Below are positions 50,648 through 58,177 of a stretch of 64,000 bases of DNA, piece after piece. Source of the stretch: PALSA-610 sp038239145. Its GTDB lineage: Bacteria; Actinomycetota; Acidimicrobiia; IMCC26256; PALSA-610. The DNA lies in the NCBI GenBank assembly GCA_038239145.1, contig JBBSFB010000001.1, positions 62,001-126,000 on the forward strand, given 5' to 3'. Position numbers and translations under genes: made by a program. Each line of letters begins with the position of its first letter. Positions within the stretch are counted from its first letter, which is position 1. The notes under the pieces are model-generated. The model was not told where the DNA came from. It did not search any database and saw only the letters and a program-made list of their open reading frames with translations.

Positions 50648-51679
50648 ATGGCCGATGAACTCGTCGTCGCGGTGACCGGCGTCTCGGGCTTCCTCGGGCA
50701 ACGGCTCCTGCCCCTGCTCGACGCCAGCCCCCACGTCCATCGGATCGTCGGTCTGGACGTCCGCGACCCTTCCCGCCTCGCCCGCAAGCTCGACTTCCGC
50801 CGGGCCGACGTGTTGGGTACCGACCTCGCGCCGCACCTCCGGGACGTTTCCGTCATCGTCCATCTCGCGGCCGCGATCGGGCCGCTGCCCGACGGGGCGC
50901 TCTTCACCCGCGTGAATGTCGATGGCACGCGTCGGGTCCTGGAGGCGGCGAGTGCCAATCGCGTCGGCAAGGTCGTGCGCCCCTCCAGCACTGCCGTCTA
51001 CGGCGCGTGGGCGAACAACCCGGTGCCGATCACCGAGGACGCGCCGCTGCGGCCCAGCCCCGGGTATCTGCCCGCCGTGGTCGACGGCGAATGTGAACGA
51101 CTCCTCGCGCAGTGGGCGGGCGCGGCGCCGGGCCGGGTCGCCACCCGCCTGCGCATCGCGCCCATCGTCGGCGCGGGCGCGCACTCGCTGTTCACAGAAG
51201 TCGCCACCGGCCGGGCGCCGGTGCGCGTGCGGGGGGCCGCACCTCCCGTGCAGGTCGTGCACGTCGACGACGCGGCGACCGCGCTCGCGCTCTCGGCCGA
51301 GGTCGACCTCGACGGCGCGTACAACGTCGCGGCCGACGGTTGGCTCGCGTACGAGGAGGCGACCGCCCTGTTGCCGGGCCGACGGTTCCCGGCGCTCCCG
51401 GCGCCGCTCGCGACGCGCGTGCTCACGCTCAGTTGGGCAACCGGCCTCGGCGACGCGCCGCCGACGGTGGTGCCCTATCTCATCCATCCGTTCGTCGTCG
51501 CGAACGACCGGCTCAAACAAGCCGGTTGGAAGCCGCTCCACTCGAACGACGAGGCGCTCCTCGTTGCGACCGGCGCGCCGGACCGGGGTGTCGTGCCCGT
51601 GCTCGCAGGCGCGGCGGCTGTGACCGCGGGAACCGCGGTCGGGACGTGGTGGCTGACGCGCCGCCGGCGCAAGTCGTGA
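50648..51679 (+). CDS. NAD-dependent epimerase/SDR-like protein with C-terminal membrane anchor
   Basis: A 343-residue extended SDR. GVSGFLGQRLLPLLD (about residues 11-25) is the NAD motif, then VHLAAAIGP, the Ser-containing RPSSTAVYGAW and a Tyr in PGYLPAVVD, where the catalytic Y-x-x-x-K has Val instead of Lys. The C-terminus has a predicted transmembrane helix (VLAGAAAVTAGTAVGTWWL) and an Arg/Lys tail. This suggests a membrane-associated sugar-nucleotide or sterol-like oxidoreductase with possibly weakened catalysis. Start is ATG 50648; CAGTCT is 7 bases before. Confidence 0.75.
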   Translation: MADELVVAVTGVSGFLGQRLLPLLDASPHVHRIVGLDVRDPSRLARKLDFRRADVLGTDLAPHLRDVSVIVHLAAAIGPLPDGALFTRVNVDGTRRVLEAASANRVGKVVRPSSTAVYGAWANNPVPITEDAPLRPSPGYLPAVVDGECERLLAQWAGAAPGRVATRLRIAPIVGAGAHSLFTEVATGRAPVRVRGAAPPVQVVHVDDAATALALSAEVDLDGAYNVAADGWLAYEEATALLPGRRFPALPAPLATRVLTLSWATGLGDAPPTVVPYLIHPFVVANDRLKQAGWKPLHSNDEALLVATGAPDRGVVPVLAGAAAVTAGTAVGTWWLTRRRRKS

Positions 51680-51697
51680 GTGTGAGAACCTGACGGT

Positions 51698-52783
51698 CTA
51701 CGCGGAAGCAGCGTGCTTCGCGTACCAGGCGTCCCACTCGGGCGTGAAGTACTCGAGCCGGACCTTCTTGTACTCCTTGATCGACCACAAGAGGCAGTAC
51801 TCGTCGACGCCGGTCTCGGTTCGGATTGCGTCGATGGTCGCCTCGCAATCGCGGGCCGTGCGACCGTGCACCATCGTGAAGACGCTGTAGGGCCAGTCGT
51901 CGTAGGTCGGCCGGCGGTAGCAGTGCGAGACTGCGGCGAAGCCGGCCATCTGGGGACCGATCTCGTCGAGTCGATCCTCGGGCACCGCCCACACGCCCAT
52001 CGCGTTGGCCTTGAAGCCGGCGCTGCGATGGTTCATGACCGCGGCGAAACGCCGCATCAACTTGCGTTCCTTGAGGGAGCGGAGCGTGGCGAGCACGTCG
52101 GCTTCTGTCGTGCCCATGCCGATCTGCTCGGCGTACACCGCGAACGGCCGCTCGACATTGGCGAGGTCGTGTTGCACTACGCGGATCGTGGCGTGTTCGA
52201 GCTCGGAGAGATCCGGCGCCGGCATGTCGGTCTTGCGCTCGGGGCGCTCGTGCTCGAGCACCTCGACCTTGGCGTCGGCCGCGGTCTGGCCGGTCATGTC
52301 GAGCTTGACGCCGATCTTGTACAGCTTGATCGTCGGCAGGGTGCGGGTGATGCGCGAGCCCGACTCACGGTGCAGGACGTCGATGTGCTCCTCGATCGAC
52401 TCGCCCGGGGGAACCGCGACGGTGTACCAGAGGTTGTAGTCGTGGTTGCGTTTGTAGTTGTGGCTGACGCCGGGGTGCTCACTGATGACCGCGGCGGCGG
52501 CGTCGATGTGATCGGGATCGACCTTGGCCGCGACCAGCGCGGAGGAGTAACCGAGCGCGCGGGTGTCGAAGATCGCCGAGAGCTGACGCAGGACGCCCGA
52601 CTCCTTGACCCGGGCTACCCGTCGGCGCACCTCGGGCTCTTCGATTCCGACCCGCTCGGCCAGCACCGCGAACGGCCGGGCCTCGAGCGGGAAGTCCCAC
52701 TGCACCGCGTTGAGGAGCTCGCGGTCGAGGTCGTCGAGCGCGTCGGGCGAGGTCGCTTCGTCGGGCTCGTGCACTTCCGCCAT
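51698..52783 (-). CDS. Fused AhbA/AhbB-type siroheme decarboxylase-like protein (Lrp/AsnC fold)
   Basis: A 361-residue protein with two Lrp-like halves. The N half has RPFAVLAERVGIEEPEVRRR, the VLRQLSAIFDTRALGYSSAL strand and HPGVSHNYKRNHDYNLWYTV; the C half has RPFAVYAEQIGMGTTEADVL, LMRRFAAVMNHRSAGFKANA and VSHCYRRPTYDDWPYSVFTM. These are the signatures of AhbB/NirD-like and AhbA/NirL-like subunits that decarboxylate siroheme to didecarboxysiroheme in the alternative haem and haem d1 pathways; here both lie in one chain. Often mis-annotated as Lrp regulator. It has a GAGGAG ribosome-binding site. No other siroheme-haem gene is seen next to it. Confidence 0.82.
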   Translation of the reverse strand: MAEVHEPDEATSPDALDDLDRELLNAVQWDFPLEARPFAVLAERVGIEEPEVRRRVARVKESGVLRQLSAIFDTRALGYSSALVAAKVDPDHIDAAAAVISEHPGVSHNYKRNHDYNLWYTVAVPPGESIEEHIDVLHRESGSRITRTLPTIKLYKIGVKLDMTGQTAADAKVEVLEHERPERKTDMPAPDLSELEHATIRVVQHDLANVERPFAVYAEQIGMGTTEADVLATLRSLKERKLMRRFAAVMNHRSAGFKANAMGVWAVPEDRLDEIGPQMAGFAAVSHCYRRPTYDDWPYSVFTMVHGRTARDCEATIDAIRTETGVDEYCLLWSIKEYKKVRLEYFTPEWDAWYAKHAASA

Positions 52784-52853
52784 CCGGGCTCCTCACGTAG
52801 ACGGCACATGGACTGGAGATCCATGCTCGCGCGAACGGTCGGCGGCCCTCGAC

Positions 52854-54071
52854 TCAGCCAGTCATGGAGCCGAGCTGCGCCTGGACCGCCATGGTCTTCG
52901 TCCCCCGCCGCAGCGTGACCGTGACCGCGCGACCGGGATCGAGGCCCTGCACGATGGCGTTGACCTCGGCCATCGACTCGACCGACCGGCCGTCGACCGC
53001 CTCGACGAGATCCTTGGTCCGCAGGCCGGCGCGGGCGGCGGGAGCTTCGGGTCTCATCGCCGAGATCATCGGTCCGAGCGGCGTGTCGACGCCGCTCATG
53101 CCCAGCGTCCCGTGCGTCGCGACGCCGGTCGCGTCGAGCTGGCGGGCGATGCCCACCGCAACGGTGATCGGCACCGCGTAGGTCGTCGAGCTGCCGTTCA
53201 CGTGACCGAGGACGATGCCGGCAACGGTTCCGTGGCCGTCGACGAGCGCGCCCCCGACCGCCGCGGTGGTGCTCGCGGCGTCGGTCTCCAACATCCCGCC
53301 CGAGGTCGGGCCGAGGTCGCTCTCGGCGAGCGCGTCGTTCGACGAGGTCATTCCGCCGCTCATCCACGGTGACTTCGCGCGGTCCGGCCTCGCGCCCAAC
53401 AGCCAGACCGGCGAGCCCGTCGTCGGTTTGTCGTCGGAGAGTCGCGCCGCGGGCACGTCGGTGTCGTCCTGCAGATCGAGGAGCACGAGGCTCGTCACGG
53501 TGTCGCGACCGGCCACCCTGGCGGTATGGGCGTGACCGTCGGCGGTGAAGACCTGGACCGTGCTCGCGCGGCCGACGACGCGCGTGCTCGTGAGCAACTG
53601 GGCGCCGTGACGCACGCAGACGCCGGATCCCTTGCGCGTTCCCTTGTCGTCCCGGGCGACGACGGTAACCACCGACGGGCTCAGGCGCAGGAGTGTCTCC
53701 GCGACCGTTGCGGTGCGGGCGGCGAAGTCTCCGGCAGTCGCGCGGGCCGGGGATCGTGCCGATCGCTCGAAAGATCCCGACACCGCCAGGACGCCGACGG
53801 TCAAGAGGGCGCCGGCGGCACTCGCCAACAGGGGTGTGAGCCAGGCCGGCGAACGATGGCGGGCCTGGGTGCTCGAGCTCGGGCCGTCGGCGGGTACGAA
53901 TGCGGCGCCCAGCGACGCCAGCTCGGAAGGGTGCAGCCAGACGCGGTCGAGCGGATCCGGGAGCGGCGCCTTGCGGATCTGCCGCTCGTCTTCCAGCTCG
54001 TCGCCCGGCTCGTCATCGCCGACGTCGTAGCGCTCGCCGGGCTCGTCGTCGTGGCGGTTGCCGGGCTCCAT
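52854..54071 (-). CDS. HtrA/DegP-like membrane protein with lost catalytic triad
   Basis: A 405-residue protein: acidic cytoplasmic N-terminus with RVWLHPSEL (conserved in actinobacterial HtrA homologues), one transmembrane helix (about residues 83-103), a trypsin-like domain and a C-terminal PDZ domain (GMSGVDTPLGPMISAMRPEA to LVEAVDGRSVESMAEVNAIV). In active HtrA the motifs are T-x-x-H-V, D-x-x-x-D-L-A and G-N-S-G-G-A; here they are LLTSTRVVG (His to Arg), DTVTSLVLLDL and TTAAVGGALVDG (Ser to Val). Proteolysis is not expected; a scaffold or sensing role is inferred. ATG 54071 is used, 9 bases after TACACT. Confidence 0.82.
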   Translation of the reverse strand: MEPGNRHDDEPGERYDVGDDEPGDELEDERQIRKAPLPDPLDRVWLHPSELASLGAAFVPADGPSSSTQARHRSPAWLTPLLASAAGALLTVGVLAVSGSFERSARSPARATAGDFAARTATVAETLLRLSPSVVTVVARDDKGTRKGSGVCVRHGAQLLTSTRVVGRASTVQVFTADGHAHTARVAGRDTVTSLVLLDLQDDTDVPAARLSDDKPTTGSPVWLLGARPDRAKSPWMSGGMTSSNDALAESDLGPTSGGMLETDAASTTAAVGGALVDGHGTVAGIVLGHVNGSSTTYAVPITVAVGIARQLDATGVATHGTLGMSGVDTPLGPMISAMRPEAPAARAGLRTKDLVEAVDGRSVESMAEVNAIVQGLDPGRAVTVTLRRGTKTMAVQAQLGSMTG

Positions 54072-54183
54072 CGCCGACCGAGTGTACCGACGACCAGCTC
54101 GCGCGCGACCGCGGGCAAAGCGTGCGGCTGGGGCAGGCAAGCGTGCACGCGGCGGGGGCAGGCGGGCACCGAGGACCGTTCCG

Positions 54184-54189
54184 TAGACT
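54184..54189 (+). promoter_or_regulatory. -10 element for moaE-mreB operon
   Basis: TAGACT, 7 bases before the GTG at 54197; no Shine-Dalgarno sequence. Confidence 0.5.
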
Positions 54190-54196
54190 CCTTGCC

Positions 54197-54712
54197 GTGC
54201 CCCGGCCCGAGCCCGAAGCGCGCGACTGGGTCGCGCTCACCGATCAACCGCTACCGACCGATGCGGTGGTGGCATGGGCCACCGTGCCCGGGGCCGGTGC
54301 CGTCGTAACGTTCACCGGAGTGGTGCGCGATCACGCCGAAGGTCGTCCCGACGTGGTCGCCATGACCTACGAGGCGTACGCCGGCCCGGCCGAGCGCGCC
54401 CTCGGCGAGGTCGCACACGAGATCCGGCGGCGGTGGCCCGCCGTCGAGCGCATCGCCTTGTTGCACCGCACCGGCGAATTGCAGTTGTCGGAGACGGCGG
54501 TCGTCGTCGTCGTATCGGCGCCTCATCGCGGCGCCGCATTCGCGGCGGCCGAGTTCGCGATCGACACCGTGAAGGAGACGGCGCCGATCTGGAAGCAGGA
54601 GCACTGGTCGGGCGGCTCCGACTGGGCGGTCGAACAGCACGACGTTCGTTCGGCGGTCGCGACGTCCCGCGCCTCGGTCATGGAGCCGCGCGCCTCGGTC
54701 ACGGAGCACTGA
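54197..54712 (+). CDS. moaE: Molybdopterin synthase catalytic subunit MoaE
   Basis: A 171-residue MoaE that uses thiocarboxylated MoaD to insert sulfur into cyclic pyranopterin. Signature segments are GAVVTFTGVVRDHAEGRPDV (about residues 34-53), TYEAYAGPAERALGE, LLHRTGELQLSETAVVVVV, HRGAAFAAAEFAIDTVKETA and PIWKQEHWSGGSDW with the catalytic Lys. The C-terminal 25 residues after that are an extra tail with a repeated RASV motif. GTG start is set by TAGACT. No MoaD is visible here. Confidence 0.9.
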   Translation: MPRPEPEARDWVALTDQPLPTDAVVAWATVPGAGAVVTFTGVVRDHAEGRPDVVAMTYEAYAGPAERALGEVAHEIRRRWPAVERIALLHRTGELQLSETAVVVVVSAPHRGAAFAAAEFAIDTVKETAPIWKQEHWSGGSDWAVEQHDVRSAVATSRASVMEPRASVTEH

Positions 54713-54883
54713 GTGGCGTTCCTACTGATCGCAGTGATCGGCAGCATCGTGGGCATATCAGTCGTGTTGCTCCGCAACCGGCGGCCGAACTCCATGGAGC
54801 ACAGCATCGACGAATTCGAGCGCAACCTCCGCGCGCTCGCGCCCGACCCGACGCCGGCGCGTCGCCAGCGCCGGTCGGAGTGA
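54713..54883 (+). CDS. Tiny single-pass membrane protein between moaE and mreB
   Basis: A 56-residue frame starting at GTG immediately after the moaE stop, with ACGGAG about 9 bases before. It has a hydrophobic N-terminal helix AFLLIAVIGSIVGISVVLL (residues 2-20), then basic RNRR and an acidic/basic tail with EHSIDEFERNLRALAPDP ending RRQRRSE. This N-out TM followed by a short helix, adjacent to mreB, is reminiscent of small divisome or elongasome proteins, but no family is recognised. Confidence 0.6.
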   Translation: MAFLLIAVIGSIVGISVVLLRNRRPNSMEHSIDEFERNLRALAPDPTPARRQRRSE

Positions 54884-54896
54884 GAGGCGAGCTCAG

Positions 54897-55892
54897 CTGC
54901 CGCGCGACCTCGCGATCGACCTCGGCACTGCCAACACGCTCGTCTACGCGCGTGGCAACGGGATCATTCTCAACGAACCCACCGTCATCGCGCTGAACAG
55001 CCGTACGCAGGACGTGCTCGCGATGGGCCAAGAAGCGTGGCAGATGATCGGCCGCACGCCCGGTTACATCGTTGCAGTCCGCCCGTTGCGCGGCGGCGCG
55101 ATCACCGATTTCGACATCACCCAACGCATGATCCGCCTGTTGTTCCAGCGGGCGGGTGTGAACCGGATGTCGCGGGCGCGCGTCCTGATCTGCGTCCCGT
55201 CCGCGATCACGCACGTGGAGAAGCGCGCGGTGTTGGAGGCGGCCCGGCGTGCCGGATCGGCGCAGACCCATCTCCTCGAACAGCCCATGGCGGCCGCGAT
55301 CGGCGCGGGCCTCCCGATCCACGAGCCCATGGGCAACATGGTGATCGACATCGGCGGGGGCACCACGGAGATCGCCGTGATCTCGCTGGGGGGGATCGTC
55401 GCGCTCGAAGCGCTGCGGGTCGGCTCCTTCGACATGGACGCCGCGATCCAGGCCTACGTCCGGCGCGAGTATGGCATCGCGATCGGCGAGCGAACCGCGG
55501 AGGAGATCAAGCTCGCGATCGGGTCCGCGTACGCGATCGAGGACGAGTTCAAAGCCGAGGTGCGCGGGCGCGATCTGATGTCGGGATTGCCAAAGACGAT
55601 CATGCTGGTGCCCGAAGAGGTGCGCGGCGCGATCGAGGAACAACTTCGCGCGGTCTGCGACGCGGTGATCGCGTGCCTGGCCCGCACACCACCCGAGCTC
55701 GCCCAGGACCTGATCCTGAACGGCGTGCACCTCGTGGGCGGCGGCGGCATGTTGCGCGGCCTCGACCGTCGCATCAGCGAAGAGACCGACCTCCCGGTAC
55801 ATCTCGTCGACGCACCGCTCGAGTGCGTGGTGCTCGGCGCGGGTCGTTGCCTCGAGAGCTTCGACAGCCTGCGCGACCTCTTCATGGAATAG
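54897..55892 (+). CDS. mreB: Rod-shape-determining actin homologue MreB
   Basis: A 331-residue actin-fold protein. Phosphate-1 motif DLAIDLGTANTLVYARG is at residues 4-20, connect-1 and phosphate-2 are in MVIDIGGGTTEIAVISLGG, and the adenosine motif is GVHLVGGGGMLRGLDRRI near residue 280. It also has GRTPGYIVAVRPLRGGAI typical of MreB. There is no ATG, GTG or TTG between the preceding in-frame region and the motif; the CTG at 54897 (LPRDLAIDLG, normally MPRDLAIDLG) with GAGAGG about 9 bases before is proposed as start. The listed GTG at 55014 would delete the nucleotide loop. No mreC/mreD follows. Confidence 0.88.
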   Translation: MPRDLAIDLGTANTLVYARGNGIILNEPTVIALNSRTQDVLAMGQEAWQMIGRTPGYIVAVRPLRGGAITDFDITQRMIRLLFQRAGVNRMSRARVLICVPSAITHVEKRAVLEAARRAGSAQTHLLEQPMAAAIGAGLPIHEPMGNMVIDIGGGTTEIAVISLGGIVALEALRVGSFDMDAAIQAYVRREYGIAIGERTAEEIKLAIGSAYAIEDEFKAEVRGRDLMSGLPKTIMLVPEEVRGAIEEQLRAVCDAVIACLARTPPELAQDLILNGVHLVGGGGMLRGLDRRISEETDLPVHLVDAPLECVVLGAGRCLESFDSLRDLFME

Positions 55893-55917
55893 CCGAACGG
55901 TCGTCGCGTTCCGTCCG

Positions 55918-56523
55918 TCAGGGTTCGACGTTCAGCAGATCTTCTGCGGCCTGACGTACCTGCCAGTCGTTGTCGCTCAACGCGGCGCCGAGTTGGGCCT
56001 CGACCTCGTCGCCGTCGAACGCGGCGAGCGCGAGCACGGCCCGGCGCCGGATCGCGGGCTTGTCCGAGCACGCGCGGAGCACGACCGGCAACGTGGAGGG
56101 GTCGCCGAGCGCACCGAGCGCCGCGACCGCGGCTTCCCGAACGAGCGGGTCTCCGTGCTCCGCGGCGGCCGCCGACAACGACGTGATCGCAACGCGACTG
56201 GCGCGGGGATGCTCACCGATGGCGTACGCCGCCGCTTCTGCTACCCACGCGTCGGGATCGGACAGCAGGCCGACGAGCACCGCGCCCGAGGCCGACGCTC
56301 CGAGCTTCGGCGCGATCTCGGCCACTCGGCGCCGAACCCGGGGATCGGGGTCGCGAGCCGCCCGGCGCCAGACCGGCGCGCTGACCCGGCGGGGAGCAGT
56401 GCGGACGAGGGCCGCGACCGCGACGGCACGCACCGTCGGTTCGGGATCGTCGAGCGCCCGGGTACTGAGCTCGCGGGCGTCGGACCCGACGGCGACCGCC
56501 GCGGCTCGGTTGGTCGTGTCCAC
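55918..56523 (-). CDS. HEAT-repeat protein
   Basis: A 201-residue protein consisting of about five HEAT/PBS-lyase-like repeats, each with P-x-V-R-x-x-A-V-x-A-L pattern (for example EPTVRAVAVAALVRTAP, DPLVREAAVAALGALGD, DKPAIRRRAVLALAAFD). Such repeats form alpha-solenoid scaffolds for protein binding; no catalytic motif. GTG start is set by TAGCGT 6 bases before. It is convergent with mreB. Confidence 0.78.
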   Translation of the reverse strand: MDTTNRAAAVAVGSDARELSTRALDDPEPTVRAVAVAALVRTAPRRVSAPVWRRAARDPDPRVRRRVAEIAPKLGASASGAVLVGLLSDPDAWVAEAAAYAIGEHPRASRVAITSLSAAAAEHGDPLVREAAVAALGALGDPSTLPVVLRACSDKPAIRRRAVLALAAFDGDEVEAQLGAALSDNDWQVRQAAEDLLNVEP

Positions 56524-56529
56524 CGCCGG

Positions 56530-56535
56530 ACGCTA
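56530..56535 (-). promoter_or_regulatory. -10 element for HEAT-repeat gene
   Basis: TAGCGT on the minus strand, 6 bases before the GTG at 56523; no Shine-Dalgarno sequence. Confidence 0.5.
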
Positions 56536-56638
56536 TCGAGCTCTGCGGCGATTTGGCTCGTCCCGTGACCCGATTCTGCCGACTGGAGTCAGGGTCGGTG
56601 TCGAGGACGGGGCGACACCGGCCCGCCCATGTCTGCGA

Positions 56639-56845
56639 CTATCCGCCCAGGCTGGATGCGAACATCATGATCACGATGGCGACGGTGCCGACGACGAACG
56701 CGGCACCGAACGCTGTGATTGCGATCAAGCCGACGATCCGGGCGAGTGCGAACGCAGGGCGCGGTGCGGGCGCAGCTTGGAGCGGAGTCGATCGCCGCGT
56801 ACGGGGAGCGGGTGCCGGCGTGGCAGTCTGTTGAGCGATGGACAC
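56639..56845 (-). CDS. Small single-pass membrane protein
   Basis: A 68-residue protein: SIAQQTATPAPAPRTRRST with a Pro/Ala/Arg-rich cytoplasmic part, then one long hydrophobic helix (ARIVGLIAITAFGAAFVVGT to VAIVIMMFASSLGG). GTG 56845 has GAGGAG 7 bases before. No family recognised; divergent from the YlbL-type gene with 68 bp between the two starts. Confidence 0.55.
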   Translation of the reverse strand: MSIAQQTATPAPAPRTRRSTPLQAAPAPRPAFALARIVGLIAITAFGAAFVVGTVAIVIMMFASSLGG

Positions 56846-56913
56846 GTCGCAACTCCTCGTTTTCGCACGATTCCTCCCTGTCAGGTCGGCGCGCGGCGCC
56901 CAGAGCTGAAGGA

Positions 56914-58086
56914 ATGGACGATTACGGGACGGCGACCGCCGGCGTCGCTGATCCTGATCCCAACGTGGGTGTCGCACGCCCCAGCCGGCGCACGCTGCTC
57001 GCGCGCGTCGGTTTCGGACTGTTGATCGTGGTGCTCGTCGTCGTCTTGGCGGGGTTCTCGATCCACATGGATTACACGACGATCGCGCCCGGTGAAGCAT
57101 TGTCCTTGCCCGGTCGCGTGACAGTGCAGGGCGCGAAGAGCTTTCCGGACGAGCGCGGCGACATTCGTCTCTTGTTCGTGCGGGAGGCGAATCACGTGAA
57201 CCTGTGGCGCTACCTGCAGGCGCGCCTCGACTCCGACATCGACCTCGTGAAGGACAATGCTGTCAACCCGGGCAAGTTGTCATCCGAGCAGTTGAACGCG
57301 CAGGGCCTGCAAGCGATGGCCGACGCAAAGACCGCGGCTACCGCGGTCGCGCTGGAAGCTGCCGGCTTCAAGGTCGGCGTCGCGTCCGGCCTGACCGTGA
57401 GCGATCTCACGCCGGGCATGCCTGCGATCTCGGTGCTCCGCTGGGGCGACGTGATCGTGTCGGTCGACGGCAAGAAGGTCGTCGCCGCAACCGACATCAA
57501 CGCCGCGATCACGAAGCACAAGGCGGGTGACGAGCTCGCCCTCGTCGTGGACCGCGACTCCAAGCAGCTCAACCTGCGGGTGAAGGTCGGAGTGTTCACC
57601 GAGCCCGACGTGCTCAAGGGGCGTAAGGGGATCGGTGTCGAGCTGTCGCCCCGCTTCACGTTCCCGGTGAAGGTGACCGTCGACACGACCAACATCGGGG
57701 GCCCGTCAGCGGGTTTGGCGATGTCGCTCGCGATCCTCGACGACCTCACGCCCGGCAACCTGACCGGGGGCGCGCGGATCGCGGTGACCGGCACGATCGA
57801 CGCGGCCGGGAATGTCGGCGAGATCGGTGGGATCGAACAGAAAGCGGTCGCGGCGCGCGCCGCGGGTGTCACGCTCTTCATCGTCCCGCAGTGCTCTCCC
57901 GACGATCCGCCCACCTACCTCACGAGTTGCAAGACCGATCTGTCCCGCGCTGCGAAGCGCGCTGGTAGCAAGATCAAGGTGGTGCCGGTGTCGACCTTCA
58001 AACAAGCGCTGGACGCCCTCCGCACCGCGGGTGGGGCACCCGTCTCGACGACGTTGCCGAAAACCTCGACGACCATCGCTGCCTGA
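56914..58086 (+). CDS. YlbL-type PDZ-Lon membrane protease
   Basis: A 390-residue protein: short cytoplasmic start, one transmembrane helix (about residues 29-49), a PDZ domain (TPGMPAISVLRWGDVIVSVD to VVAATDINAAITKHKAGDEL) and a Lon-type S16 protease domain. The catalytic Ser is in NIGGPSAGLAMSLAILDDL and the Lys in NVGEIGGIEQKAVAARAAG, so the dyad is intact. A Thr-rich tail follows. In Bacillus YlbL helps regulated proteolysis after DNA damage. ATG 56914 is preferred (GAAGGA directly before). Confidence 0.88.
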   Translation: MDDYGTATAGVADPDPNVGVARPSRRTLLARVGFGLLIVVLVVVLAGFSIHMDYTTIAPGEALSLPGRVTVQGAKSFPDERGDIRLLFVREANHVNLWRYLQARLDSDIDLVKDNAVNPGKLSSEQLNAQGLQAMADAKTAATAVALEAAGFKVGVASGLTVSDLTPGMPAISVLRWGDVIVSVDGKKVVAATDINAAITKHKAGDELALVVDRDSKQLNLRVKVGVFTEPDVLKGRKGIGVELSPRFTFPVKVTVDTTNIGGPSAGLAMSLAILDDLTPGNLTGGARIAVTGTIDAAGNVGEIGGIEQKAVAARAAGVTLFIVPQCSPDDPPTYLTSCKTDLSRAAKRAGSKIKVVPVSTFKQALDALRTAGGAPVSTTLPKTSTTIAA

Positions 58087-58177
58087 GCCAAGGAAATCGC
58101 GGTCGCGTGCCGCTCGATTAGCATGCGCGGCAGGCGGACGCACGGCATCCCTCGCGTTTGGGGGTATGGGGGTTCCG

